Of a stretch of DNA of 64,000 bases, positions 23,528 through 35,239 are shown piece by piece. This stretch comes from Sipunculus nudus (Eukaryota; Annelida; Sipuncula; Golfingiida; Sipunculidae), in NCBI GenBank assembly GCA_026874595.1, contig CM049320.1, positions 19,046,988-19,110,987 of the forward strand, in the 5' to 3' direction. Under the pieces are notes generated by a model. It was not told the origin of the DNA. It saw only the letters and a list, made by a program, of their open reading frames with translations, and did no database searches. Position numbers and translations under genes: made by a program. Numbering within the stretch: position 1 is the first letter of the stretch; each line of letters begins with the position of its first letter.

Positions 23528-23716
23528 CTAATTCCTGCAGAATTTAACTGGAATGCTTGACGACCCAGCTTCACTAGCAGACATCAGTTTTATTACAGGG
23601 CCCATGGATGTAGAATAAACTGCACAGTCAGCAGCATCAGTACAGCCAGAACCAGCCCCTAAGACACCAACCAAGCCGACAACATAGGGTGCCAGGTAGA
23701 AGAAAACAAAGTACAA
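23528..23716 (-). CDS. Possible isolated exon or small secreted peptide
   Basis: 62 open codons on the minus strand, starting MYFVFFYLAPYVVGLVGVLG, a signal-peptide-like hydrophobic run, followed by GSGCTDAADCAVYSTS with two cysteines and a Ser-rich end. GC is higher than in the flanks. A pyrimidine-rich CTCTAATAG stands upstream (about 23738), which could be a splice acceptor. No partner exon was found; it is equally well a chance frame. Confidence 0.25.
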   Translation of the reverse strand: MYFVFFYLAPYVVGLVGVLGAGSGCTDAADCAVYSTSMGPVIKLMSASEAGSSSIPVKFCRN

Positions 23717-24604
23717 GTAGTTTGATCCACGCGACTATTAGAGAAGTAAAAACAGAAAAATAATTCCGAGTAAGATACCTAAAACGCCACAGCAGTCATC
23801 ACCCGGTAACTGTCGATCGGCTCCTGTGGACGGAACTTATCATCATCACCGAAACATCATCCATCACCGTCAACTAATTAAGGAGCGCACAGGATGCGGA
23901 TCACTGATCAACATCAACTGGAGCTGCAAGAAGAGTTAACCATCTTCAATTTTCCCTCAGCTGATAACATTTCCAAAACATTTATTTTTTAAATTATTTC
24001 GGATGAAATATGTAAGAACAATAAATGAAAAGGGCCATGTAAACTCAATTGTATTACGCTTGGATGCTATTTTAAAGAACACTTATTCCGATTATTTTCA
24101 TCTGCAGATAAGTGCATAGAAATGAGCCATTGATAATATGTGGTACTTCCTCAGAATATTGCCAATAATTGTATATGAATGTTTGCCATAAGTATTCGTC
24201 ACAGTATACTAGTGTATACTTATTATGCTTAGCTAATTTTCAGATGAGTGAAAATCCTGTTTTGTCGGCCCTTTTCTGGTCCTTAAAAAATCTCCAAACA
24301 GTTGGAACGTTAAATGCCGTACGAACCTCATGTATCACGGTCCCCTCTGCGGTTTACAAGCGCCACATGTGACTTCCGCCATGTGCTTGATATTAAAAAG
24401 GTTATATTTTTCTTATGGTCACGTGAGAGTTTCCTATTTCTGAGGGCGTGGCGTTATCAGGGTTGATAACCGAAAGCCCATGAATCGGTCGGCAAATGTA
24501 GGTCACGGTTTATTAATTCCCTTGTAAGGCACCGGCCGGGCGTGGATTATTTGTTAAGCACTGACCGGCTGACCGTGGTACAGGCGCACCGTGTAACAAG
24601 CATC
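23717..24604. other. Intergenic, no gene seen
   Basis: A + frame at 24169-24372 has no recognisable features. GC rises after 24430. Confidence 0.45.
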
Positions 24605-25420
24605 TATCAGCCCGATTTAATTGGACTTAATATTATCAGGCCCTGCCATAGAGTCCGATAGCCATAGAGTGAGAGTTTCTACAATAAATGCAAGGGTGGA
24701 TTGCGCAGGGGCCGCACCCCCCTCTTTTTTTCCGACCTTATAAAAAATCTAGGGATAAAACATAGTACACCAAGAGTACAGAACAGTTATAATGTATGTT
24801 TGCTTATAATGCATTTCACCGACCTCAGATTGCACGATTACAACCTATATTTTCAAATCGACACCTGGGCCATTACACCCCCACCCCCTTCCGCTTCGCC
24901 CCTCGGCCCCCACTTCGTGGCCCCCCAAGGTGAGCCCCCCACCCCCCCCCTTTTTCCTAATTCCTGTATCTTCCCCTGATAAACCACGAACACCGGATTA
25001 CACCATTTTTACACCAATTAGTATGTTTCCTGGTTTCGATAGAAACTAACGTTAAGGGATGATCATCATTTTTGAACATTTACTTACCTTTTTACCAGAG
25101 GCATGACAGCAAGTTTAGTAAGAACAGAGAAGAACATAACAGACGAATGGGCGCACTTGAAAACCTCACTGGGAGCCTCGCTGCCTCGAGTGACTGACAG
25201 CCAGAATTTTGTTTCATTTCGTTTCATTTAGTTTCATCGGGCCAAGCTCTGAAGCGTGACGCGCTGGCATGGGGTAAGAAAAACTTGTAGACACTGGTTA
25301 CAGGGGCATTGGGTGGCGTGTTGTCTCAGGCTTATATTGTAGAAACTCTCACCGTATGGCTATCGGACTCAATATATGGCAGGGCCTTATAAATACTGAG
25401 TCTGATTAAATCGGGCTTGC
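24605..25420. mobile_element. ~0.8-kb element with ~80-bp inverted terminal repeats
   Basis: The left arm (about 24609-24686) contains CCCGATTTAAT, CAGGCCCTGCCATA, GAGTCCGATAGCCATA and GTGAGAGTTTCTACAAT. The reverse complements of all four stand in mirror order at about 25335-25417. The interior has C-rich segments (24880-24950) and no transposase. The terminal bases and target duplication are not clear. A MITE, or simply two inverted copies of a repeat. Confidence 0.5.
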
Positions 25421-25599
25421 TTCTGTCGAGCTATCCATGTATTGCCTTTGTATACGTTCTCGCCTTCATTGCGTCGGTGTAGATATTTATAAACCACGAA
25501 CTGGTAACATTTGCGTTCTCCTTCTACGAATTCAAATACCCCACGATATGCGTTTTGCCCCAAAACCACTCAATGTTAAGCCCATAATATTATCTGAAT

Positions 25600-25601
<2 letters not shown>

Positions 25602-25664
<63 letters not shown>

Positions 25665-25677
25665 ATATATATATATA
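25602..25677. repeat. (AT)n-(GT)n-(AT)n microsatellite
   Basis: A long AT tract with a short GTGTGTGTGT interruption. Confidence 0.95.
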
Positions 25678-25765
25678 ACAGTAATTGCATCAGTTTCAGC
25701 TAAAGTGCTCAAAAAGTAGAGCAAGTAATAAGTTGGACTGAACCAACAGAACTTTCATATATATA

Positions 25766-26316
25766 ACCAAAAAAACCCAAAACGTGTCTCAAGCGATAAC
25801 ACGTAAGAAGCCCATGTATCACAGGTAATTATGGGGATTAGAACACAATGGCTGCTTGTAGCATATGTTTGGATTAAATGTTGTTAACTTCCGTGTTTGG
25901 CTGTACGTATATGTCAAAGGTCATACACGGTACATAAACGTTTACTAGCTTGACACCAGTTCAGCTGATAAACAGCCTTTTCATCACGTCACCTTTGGGT
26001 GCGCATGCCTCTCTCAGGCAGTATATTCCTTTCTCTCAACGCACAACTGGAATGTGTATAACGTGATCGAACCTGATGTGGCTGAATATCCAATTAGTAC
26101 TGTAGTTTATTTTGTGAAAGGCTGATTTCCAAATGAAATCGTAAATCCGAGCATTTTGCCAAAGTCAAGGTTCCCGAATGTGGCTTCCACAGGAAACATA
26201 ATTATATGATTCATATGAATATATGATAATTATATGAATTATATGAATTATATGATTCCTGGACTTCTTTCGTTTTATCGCTTGAGACACGTTTTTTTTC
26301 TTGATTTTGTTTTGGT
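25766..26316. mobile_element. 551-bp MITE-like element with ~55-bp imperfect inverted termini
   Basis: It starts ACCAAAA and ends TTTTGGT. Both termini share AAAACGTGTCTCAAGCGATAA exactly (inverted), plus AAGAAG(C/T)CCA further in. The interior is non-coding. Flanks are TA-rich, so the target duplication cannot be assigned. Size and termini fit a non-autonomous DNA transposon. Confidence 0.6.
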
Positions 26317-26690
26317 AATATTTATACTAACTCTGTGGCTGGGAATTAGTCGAAAATTGCAACCTACATGAAATGTTTGCCTATGGGGGTTATTTCATTA
26401 ATATATACGGTACACAGGTAATATATAAAACATTCCTACATGTACTGAATATATGCCTCGTATGCATGGCTAACTCAAAGGGGGTATATATTTTCACTGT
26501 TCTTTACACTATAGGATAACCGAATACTACCTGGTGAAAGTATGCCCTAAGTTATTTAAAGGCTTGCATATCCATGCGTCAGTATCAATGTATGGGTGTT
26601 AATGTGTCAGTTACAAGCATAATGAATCCCACAAAAAGTATGCACTTGAATTTGCAGATTTGCACAAACTATTTGACCATTAATCCAACT
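26317..26690. other. Intergenic, no gene seen
   Basis: AT-rich sequence without recognised repeats or frames. Confidence 0.45.
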
Positions 26691-26775
26691 ATATATATAT
26701 ATATATATATATATATGGTGGTCCGACATATAAAATATATAATTAGATAAGCTTTTGGTTCATTATCAGGATTGT
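26691..26775 (+). repeat. (AT)n plus linked short repeat, copy 2
   Basis: The AT tract 26691-26716 is followed by GGTGGTCCGACATATAA and AGATAAGCTTTTGGTTCATTA, matching 11453-11520. Confidence 0.6.
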
Positions 26776-26998
26776 TGTTTATAGGCTATTCTCCAGATTA
26801 AAAGCTTGGCCTTTACAGTTAAATGTTATGCGTTTTCTATAGTGGAACCTGCGCATATACAAATTCGTTGTTGTGTATGTATGCGCAGCTGCGTCTGTTC
26901 AAGAAAAAACTATTCCCAAGAACACTTTGAAGATATGATTTTCAAAGAAGTTCACATACATTTATTTCTTTATATTTTCGTCATATATATATATATAA

Positions 26999-27061
<63 letters not shown>

Positions 27062-27479
27062 TAATGTTCCTTATGTCTACCCCATTTTCTCCCAGTGGTA
27101 TAACTATATGGCCTCTTGTGAATGCATCAAAATCAACTGGTTCTTACCGGTGAGTATTCTTTTCCAGTTCTAAAGTATAGCTTGTTGAATAGACAACCAG
27201 TGAATAAATTGTGTTTTATATGCTTTGCATTCTCCTTGTAACAATTCTATCAGACCTTTCTTACACCCGTTGCTCTGGCATTAACTGGAATACATACTTT
27301 ATTCCAATGTCATGCAAGTATTTGTCAACATTTTTCTCCCCCTCCCCTCTAATATATGCCTGTTATTCCATATTGTTTGCAAACCTACACTGAAAGCACT
27401 TGTGGGCATACTTGAAGTTATGTTCCCCTGATTCGAGACAATGCATATAAAATCCTGGTAACTTTTTCATTAAAGTGCG
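26776..27479. other. Intergenic with (AT)n tract
   Basis: An AT tract with AATAA interruptions fills 26982-27057. No gene recognised. Confidence 0.45.
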
Positions 27480-29870
27480 TGTGTCAACATTTGCATAGAT
27501 TTTTTCTATTTTCCCTATATTTCACTATACCGTACATTTTAAATTTGGTACAGTTTTTATCCTTATTATCCACATAATCCTCCATCTTTCTAACACACAA
27601 TCAATATCTGGCAGTTTTATACCGCCGTTTTCAGTACCGCTTATATGAACCTCATACTTAATCATAGTTTTCTGCCATACCAATAAAATCCACCATGCAA
27701 TTTTTAACATGTTTAACAACATCTTTCAGCGGTTTTAGGATATTCATAACATGCAGTACCTTTCAGACACACAAACATTTTAACACGATAGTTCTCCCAT
27801 ATATTATCAAATGCCTAGACTTATTATGATTTAATACGTTTCTCATATCATTATACCCATTTTAGAAGCTCAATTGGGTGCTTAAATCGACATAGTGTGT
27901 ATACAATATCCCTAAAATCTTAATCGCATCTTTATGTAATTTGGTCCATTTAAAATAAGTTGTAGAAATTGGATTCACAGTTCTCCTTCCGAAATAAGCT
28001 GCCTCACACTTATTTGAATTTATTACAATTGACGTAGCTTCAGCAAACGTGTCAACTATACCTTTCATTTCTGACATAGAAGCAAGGTCCTTCAGAAAAA
28101 AAGTGGTATCGTCAGCAAGATACACTGTTTTATTTCAGTGTCATTTATATTAATTACAGAATCGAATTCTGACTGGCGAACACATAATGCAAGCACCTCT
28201 ATCACAAGCAGGAATAAATACGGTGCCAAAGGATCCCCTTGCCTTTTCCCCCTCTCCAATGTAAAATATCCTGTAGTTAACCCATGATTAATAATGCAGC
28301 ATTCAAGATTACTGTGAAGCAATTTACTCCATTTGAGAAGATTTTGGCCAAAACCAAATTTTTCCAGTGTAGCAAAATGAAAACTGTGATCTATGGAATC
28401 AAATGCTCTTGCAAAATCGGCAGCTAACATAATGGCGGTGTTTAAATAAAGTTGTCTGGTCATTACCAATTAATTGTGAAATGACTTTTTTTAATCTTTC
28501 AACTAGTATTTCAATTAAAACCTTAACGTCAACATTCAATAAACCTGTTGGTCTCCAAGCTATAAATATCTAGTATCCTTACCAGGCTTTTCGATTAGTG
28601 TAATAACCGCTTATCAGTGACTTGTTTATTAACTCCTCTGTGAAACATTTATTTAAGCATAGGACAAGATCATCACACACAATGAAAAAAAAGGTCAAGA
28701 CGAATCTTCTTTTGGTAAGCCATCATTCCCTGATGTTTTATTATTATTCGTTCCTTTCAAAACTCTTAATATCTCATCTTTGCTTATTTTACCTTCAAAG
28801 TTGCAGATATTTGTCTCAGATAAACAAGGAAAAGATGTACTAGAAAGAAAATTGTTATAGTCAGTATCAGAAACCAATATCCTAGTTTATTTTTTCTGCA
28901 TATGATAATTTTATGTGAGACCTTATCTCTTTTGGGTCTATCAATTCTTTTTCATCACTCAATAATTTTTATATTATTGAATTTGATTTCTTTTTTTCTC
29001 CATGTTCAGGAAATATTTTGAGGATCTTTCACCTTCCTCAAACCATAGAACTCTTGATCGTAATATTTGACCTTGTGTTAAATGTTCACGATACTATTCT
29101 AATTCACTCGGTATTGGCCATATTTTTTCCATATTGACTGGTTTCATTGAAGAAAATATGTTTTTTTTTGCTTGTGCACATTCTTTCTAAAGATTTTGGA
29201 TAAATTAACGGCCTTTCTTTCGTTTTTGCCTTGAGAAGCGTATAGAGATCTTTTAAATTTAAGGTATTCACATTTAGCCTTTTGACCAAATCATACTCAC
29301 ACAGATAAAATTTTAGCATGTTTGATGAAGTGATCTTTTGATATTCCTCAGTGCCCATGTCGAATTTTGACAAACAAGTTTAGGTCACCTGTCCAAATCA
29401 TCTGTGTTTCAGAATCCATGTTTAGGTTTCTTAGAACGTTTGAAAAATCAGTTAAGAACGATACACGTGCTGTTTCAGTGTTAGGAGCATACGTGTTAAA
29501 CAAAATATATAATTATTACCCTGAACCACAGTTTTCAAAATTAAATAACGACCATCAGTATCAGAAAACTATTATAATCCTTTAAACTATAATTTTTCAC
29601 CCACCATAATAACAACACCCTTGTTATATTAGTTTCATGAGAAAAATAAATTGAACCAGACCTTTATTTTTTCCAACATTCCTCTAAATGTGTTGTACAA
29701 TGGCCCTCTTGTAGGAATATTATATTCTCAGACCCACATCTATTCGACAGCCAACTATAGATTTCCAATCTTTTCTTTTTTCTACCCAAACCTCTTACAT
29801 TAAATGTAATTAATTAAATTTATCTGGTACCATTATTTTCTAGTATGATATAATTTTATAGGTTAAGCAC
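27480..29870 (-). pseudogene. Degenerate L1-like LINE (endonuclease-RT-C-terminal region)
   Basis: Read on the minus strand from 29870. An APE-type endonuclease start (TFNVRGLGRKKKRLEIYSWL), FLQEGHCTTHLEECW and later IWTGDLN are recognisable. Then comes RT: LKGTNNNKTSGNDGLPKE (about 28710-28760), ADFARAFDSIDHSF and LERGKRQGDPLAPYLFLLVI (about 28200-28420), YLADDTTFFLKD at about 28080-28120 with a frameshift just before it, and a C-terminal block GGIKLPDIDCVLERW (about 27590-27640). Order and motifs fit L1/Tx1-type elements. Numerous stops and frameshifts make it inactive. No ORF1 or clear poly-A tail was found. Confidence 0.8.
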
Positions 29871-30405
29871 CATCATAGATTTTCAAAAATCTTAGTCTTT
29901 CCATAACCGTTTTGTAAACAACATTGTTAGTGTATTGAGCTGATACAATCCCAATGCCATCCACTCTAATGTGAAATAACTGTTAAGCAAGTCGCTCAGT
30001 CAAATTAAAATGAAAAATCAAAACCAGTGCAAAACATGTAAAAAGCATGGCGAGTAAAGTGTTAATTGTTATAACAAGCTAGTTACGGATATTAATATAT
30101 TTGGCGCTATTCGAGTGGCTTATGCAGTTAACCCGCTAATGTAAAAATGACGAAGAACAAAAATTATGATCAATGATAAATCGCACTGCCTTTTGTAATC
30201 AAAATAAAAAAATTGTAATGAAAATAATTAAGCCACGTAATAATATATAGAATTTATTTGGTATGTAATATAAATGATTAATGAAAGCTACAGGTCGACA
30301 GGCTCCTTTGTGTAAAGATTAATTCTCAATAACAAAAAAAAATTCAATCATATTTATCAGTCGTAAATTTATTTACCCAAAAATTATATCAAACGTATAT
30401 CAATC
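29871..30405. other. Intergenic, no gene seen
   Basis: AT-rich, low-complexity. Confidence 0.5.
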
Positions 30406-30409
30406 ATAT

Positions 30410-30470
<61 letters not shown>

Positions 30471-30482
30471 TATATATATATA
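30406..30482. repeat. (AT)n microsatellite with AAATA interruptions
   Basis: Nearly pure TA over 77 bp. Confidence 0.95.
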
Positions 30483-31503
30483 ATCATTTAGAATATCAAA
30501 GAAGCAATATAGCAGTTTGAAGAAGCAAGCGAATACGCTTACAACCCCTTGCATTTTAGTTCTCACAGCGTCTGGGGTGGAAGTCATCTGTGGCACATAA
30601 TTCACCACTTCAGAGAACAACGGACGAGGAAAACCAACCATTAATGTTCACTGTAAAAACATTACCGACTTCTCAATATTTCAACCGCTTTTCATCACAC
30701 TAATAACTAACTAATTCAACTGACGAAAACAGTCAGTCAACTACATTTAATATATAGTACCTTATTGTACAACTATCAATGGAATATTATTAAAATATTA
30801 TTATTAAAATATGTTTGAATTTTAAGAGTTGATTCATAAATTATAATCCATTGGAAAAAATTTCGTAGCATTTCATAAAGGTGTCATTCTTTAAAACGCA
30901 CAAAATGTGTTTTACACATTAGAACACCAAAATGTAAAACATTGGTGCAAATAGTATTATACATGTAGCCGTCTACCCTTTACTTACCAGAAGTCTGTGT
31001 TATCCCTTGGTCGATTTGTACAGTTATATTAATATATTATGAGTAAGTCGTTCCTGTATGTTCATATGACATGCTCTCTGCTTACTATTTCGGGCAATAG
31101 CTTAATAAGGAAAATGTGAATACCATTTCATTCTGAGCATCTTAGTCTGTTTTTAAAAATCCATGTTCACCGGTGAATCGGAAAATACAAAATTCTGCCT
31201 TTTTTCCTAGTGTATATAAATACAAGTCAACAAATACGGTATATATATATATATTCATATACTGTAATGAAACTACCTTTAATTGTTTGAGGAAATATTG
31301 ACAGGCGTTTTGCACTTCGCAGAAGTAGGCTGTATTTCCCTGTATAGGTTTTCTGGGAATTTCGATATGTTAATCCAACTTAAACATCATAACATTATTT
31401 GATTATTGCATTATTACAAGGTCGTGCATACTCTATAAATTTGCCTAGTTTTATTTTTTTCTATGCGTGTAAAACCAATTTGATTTCGTTATAGCCTGCA
31501 TGG

Positions 31504-31505
<2 letters not shown>
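30483..31505. other. Intergenic, no gene seen
   Basis: 30650-30765 is a diverged relative of 17285-17400. A minus-strand frame around 30500-30641 (MVGFPRPLFSEVVNYVPQ...) has better composition than its surroundings but no family signature. Confidence 0.45.
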
Positions 31506-31553
<48 letters not shown>

Positions 31554-31558
31554 TAGAC

Positions 31559-31589
<31 letters not shown>

Positions 31590-31590
31590 A
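31506..31590. repeat. (AT)n microsatellite, left of the hairpin repeat
   Basis: Two TA tracts separated by AAATATAGACAT. Confidence 0.95.
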
Positions 31591-31778
31591 ATAATGAAAG
31601 TTAAGATTAATAGTGACGCCTTTTAGATAGACTAACTAGTTTATACCCACTTGATTACCACCTGACGAAGAAGTCTTTGTACTTCGAAAGCTCGTGTGTT
31701 AATAAACTAGTTAGTCTATCTAAAAGGCGTCACTTTTTATCTTAACTTTCGCTTCAACTACAGACTAACACGGCTATA

Positions 31779-31780
<2 letters not shown>
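31591..31780 (+). repeat. Hairpin-forming repeat with CTGACGA...CGAAAGC core and CAGACTAACACGG tail
   Basis: Arms at about 31602-31645 and 31697-31742 are near-perfect inverted copies (GACGCCTTTTAGATAGACTA and its complement). The ~50-bp loop holds CCTGACGAAGAAGTCTTTGT and ACTTCGAAAGCTCGTG, a small GAAGT/ACTTC stem within CTGACGA...GAAA. The right side ends in CTACAGACTAACACGGCTA. From memory, repeats with this block order (CGAAAGCT, AATAAA, TTAGTCT, GACTAACACGGCTAC) occur widely in animal genomes. The class is not certain; a Penelope-type terminal repeat is my best guess. The left arm looks like a fold-back copy of the right one. (AT)n tracts flank both sides. Confidence 0.6.

Positions 31781-31830
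<50 letters not shown>
31781..31830. repeat. (AT)n microsatellite, right of the hairpin repeat
   Basis: TA tract with one ACAT interruption. Confidence 0.95.
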
Positions 31831-32219
31831 TTACATGTAGATTGTATCTTGTCAAGAAGATATCTAATACTATTTGTTTATAGGATGGCTAGCTGGCGCA
31901 TTGGGCATTTAGCAGAAACAAGCAAAACTTTCCTGATTTTTTTTCCGGGTATATCAGGATATGGTTCCAACCTAAACAATAACACTTTATTAGAGGATCT
32001 TGGATACGTAATTACTTCTGACATTATACTCAACTCGTATGGTGGTTATATCATTAGTCTATAAGGGATACAAATTGCATTTTTCTCTTATTAGGCATAC
32101 ATTCCCCATACATTTACGAGGGAGTCAGACAGCGATACTTTGTTACACTAAAGTCGTAAGGAGCTTTTACGTCTTGCATGCATATGTTTTTATTTACCGA
32201 ATAACTTCAATATTAATTT
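31831..32219. other. Intergenic, no gene seen
   Basis: Two overlapping short + frames (31849-32064, 32039-32236) without family features. Confidence 0.45.
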
Positions 32220-32480
32220 TCAGAATGACAACATGAGAAAAAATTGTAATTTATTAAATGTAATGTTTTCTCATCGAACTATGACTCTAAACTTACAGCA
32301 AAATATAATCTTTTTTGGGCTATATGTGTTTCTAAGAAAATATCAGGTTTTATTCTAATGCAAATGCACTTTTGTTTGTAAATGTCACAACTTGTTCTTT
32401 TGGTTTTAATAGAGTACATTATATATGATGCTCAGTTGTTTATTTTTATGATATTTTACATGACTGTCAAAAATGCATTT

Positions 32481-32845
32481 GCACGGCTTCTGTGACTCAG
32501 AGGTAGAGCACATGATTCAGAGCCAGAAGATCGTGAATTCGAATCTCAGCCGAGGCGGGGAGATTTGTCACGATTGTCCCCCAACTCGGGTGAAAGCTCT
32601 GCAGGCTTAACGGGAAGGCCATGTCCAAAGCTATGATTCACTCACAAACGAGTGCACCTTTCGGGGGTAGCACAGTGGTATGACCCATTCATGGGGACAA
32701 TTACGCACACAGTAGTCACCGGGCTTGGTTAACACCGGAATTTAAATGAGAAGAAGCGTGTGATACTGTCCTGTCACGTAGTCCGAAACCGGAATGGAAT
32801 GATGCAGATGTACATATCACTAGTTAAATTAGCATTATAAATGAT
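32481..32845 (+). mobile_element. tRNA-derived SINE, copy 2 (best preserved)
   Basis: Head GTGACTCAGAGGTAGAGCAC (box A) and GTGAATTCGAATCTCAGCC (box B with the TTCGA core); central body GGCTTAACGGGAAGGCCATG and GGTAGCACAGTGGTATGACC; tail GGAATGGAATGATGCAGATG. It lies about 350 bp upstream of the receptor gene's signal-peptide exon and is absent from the equivalent place in copy B (near 50450-50470). Confidence 0.8.
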
Positions 32846-33188
32846 TTTCAACAAAAATAATTTCATGATGATAAGGGGTTAGAAAAATAGGACAAAATTG
32901 GATAAAAGTATAAAAGTGTCAACGTACTGCCCCTTCGAGTAAGCTGTTACAAGCATTTCAGATCTTTTATTCTTAACATGAGAATACTTTTAATAAATAA
33001 TTTATGTTAATTTAAAAAAATAAAATTTGGACTTACGTTTCATGAATCAACGGGGTAAGATTAAAATTCGCGCATGAATGTTCAATAAATTTAATAGAAA
33101 AACACATGAAGGCACATTAACTACTTTTTAATAAATGATCAACAGGCTGGATGTGTGTATATCTGGCCCTTGCTGAATTATGCCAGGC

Positions 33189-33255
33189 ATGTTGCTCTTT
33201 TACCTGGTCTTGGGTGCCGCATTGTTTGGAAAATTTGTGGAGTCTTCCCAAAACG
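33189..33255 (+). CDS. Receptor exon 1: signal peptide
   Basis: MLLFYLVLGAALFGKFVES, a short hydrophobic core with small residues near a probable cleavage site. The donor is GTTTGT after a phase-1 G. The duplicate exon at 50760-50826 has the same length and nearly the same core. Confidence 0.75.
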
Positions 33256-35196
33256 GTTTGTCAGCTCTTATATTATGAATATTTATAAAGTAAAATATAT
33301 ATCATTTACCATCCCTTTATTAGTGTTACAGTAATTTCTCAATATTTCTTAATATGCAATGTGATGAATCTTCACTGTAACATATGTATTTAAAACAGAC
33401 AAATACAGAATTGAACCAGAAAGTGTGAAACGCTTTTCGGATGCCTTGAATGTATGCGAAAAGAAAGGCATGCAGCTAATCACTTACGACGGCAATGAAG
33501 ACGTTTCGACCATCATAAAAGAACGAAATATACAGACTGCCTGGGAAAATATGGCTGAAGCCAACCTGAACATACCAATCTGGGCAAATGGAACACCAGC
33601 CAGGAGATACATCTCATTGATAGGTAAAGTTTTAATTAATCTAACGCCGTTGCGCTTAAAACTACAGGGATGGGGTAAAAATAATATGTAATTGTAATAG
33701 TAATAGAAAATTACTTGTTTTAAAAGTAATGGTAATAGTAATAGTTATGAACAAGAAATTTTAACCTGTAATAGCAATAGTAATAGTACCCGGAGTAATA
33801 TAATAATAAGTGTGATTTTAATTATTACAACCGTTGAACAAAAAGAAATAGAGACGTAGCCTTATTTGATAATATTGAACCACAGGAAAAGGCTAACGTT
33901 GTAGGGTGATTAGTTCATGCTAGATGATGCCATTGTCCAGTAAACATGGGGCATCTGGTATTTGCAAGAGGTGTTTACTGATTAGAAAAACCCAAAGCTT
34001 GTTTGCAGATCCTTTAACTAGGCTTGGTCTGCAGGCCTATACATTGCAGAAGGGCTTGGTCGGTTTCCATATATTGTGGGACAAGTTATTGTCAGCAAAA
34101 GCTAGAAAATTCCGCAGGAGTGTGCTGATGTTGAAGTACTTCACGGGTATAGACAGTCTGATAGTCATAGCCTCTGATGAGGTAATTAGCGGTCCACAGA
34201 ACGTGAATAAGGCCCGGTTTGTACTGAAAGTATTGCAATCTAAGTACAAGGGCCTGTACAAATCTTACAGAGGGTATTTGAAAATACCTATTTATATACT
34301 TATATATATATATACTTATACTATATAAATATACCTTATGTTTATCATGTGCAATAAACAACTGTTCAAGATACATTACAACAGACTAAGGAATACATTA
34401 AAAAGTAATAAATTGGTGGAAGATATAAAATCCCTGTGTTTTGTTGAAAATTGATAGGTTGAATTGGAATGTTAGTAGCAAGATGAACTATATTGTATAT
34501 TTGTATATATACATTGAATATATTCTATTATTAAAAAATATACAGATATGTTCGTTTATAACTGGGTTTTTGTTGTGTTGAACTGGTATTGGTGGTTTTA
34601 AATTATACTAAATTGCAATTAACATTACTGTAATATTTTTTGTGTTTAATGATTATTCAAACTTTACTCCTTTCCTTTTAAAACTTTGCCTAACATTAAG
34701 ATTTTTAATTTAATTTTCTGTTGAGCATTGTGTAAAATGAATAATAAAAATTGAAAGAAAGTGTCTTTTACTGAACTGTTCATGAACTGGTTGGAAATCG
34801 TGCTAAGCTTGGCCGAATTGAGCGTGAAAATTGCGAAAGAAAGCTAGTTTTTACTAAAGAATTTAAACTATTTAATTTCATTTGTAATTAAGGAAAACAA
34901 TTACAAAGTTGTAATTTAAATATACGAACATGTTAAAGTATCGCCTAGTGGGTTGGGGTAATGTAGGGGACTAGGCCAGCATATGTTTATTTCACTATTT
35001 GAAAGTAATAGTAATAGGATTAGAAGTCAAGTAATAGTATTTGTAATAGTAATAGATGAAAATGGATTAAGGTGTAATACTAATAGTAATACAACCCGTG
35101 TATTAGGTCCCAATCGTGATAATATTATATATATATATACTGATAACGATGTTATAGTATTAGTAATAGAACTAGAGTAACAGGACCGAACCCTGA

Positions 35197-35239
<43 letters not shown>

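Noticed and set aside
28622-28843. + strand 73-codon frame
   Set aside because: Antisense to the L1-like LINE.
34037-34376. Minus-strand frames opposite 33924-34328
   Set aside because: Shadows of the + frame; no family features on either strand, so only the insert as a whole is reported.
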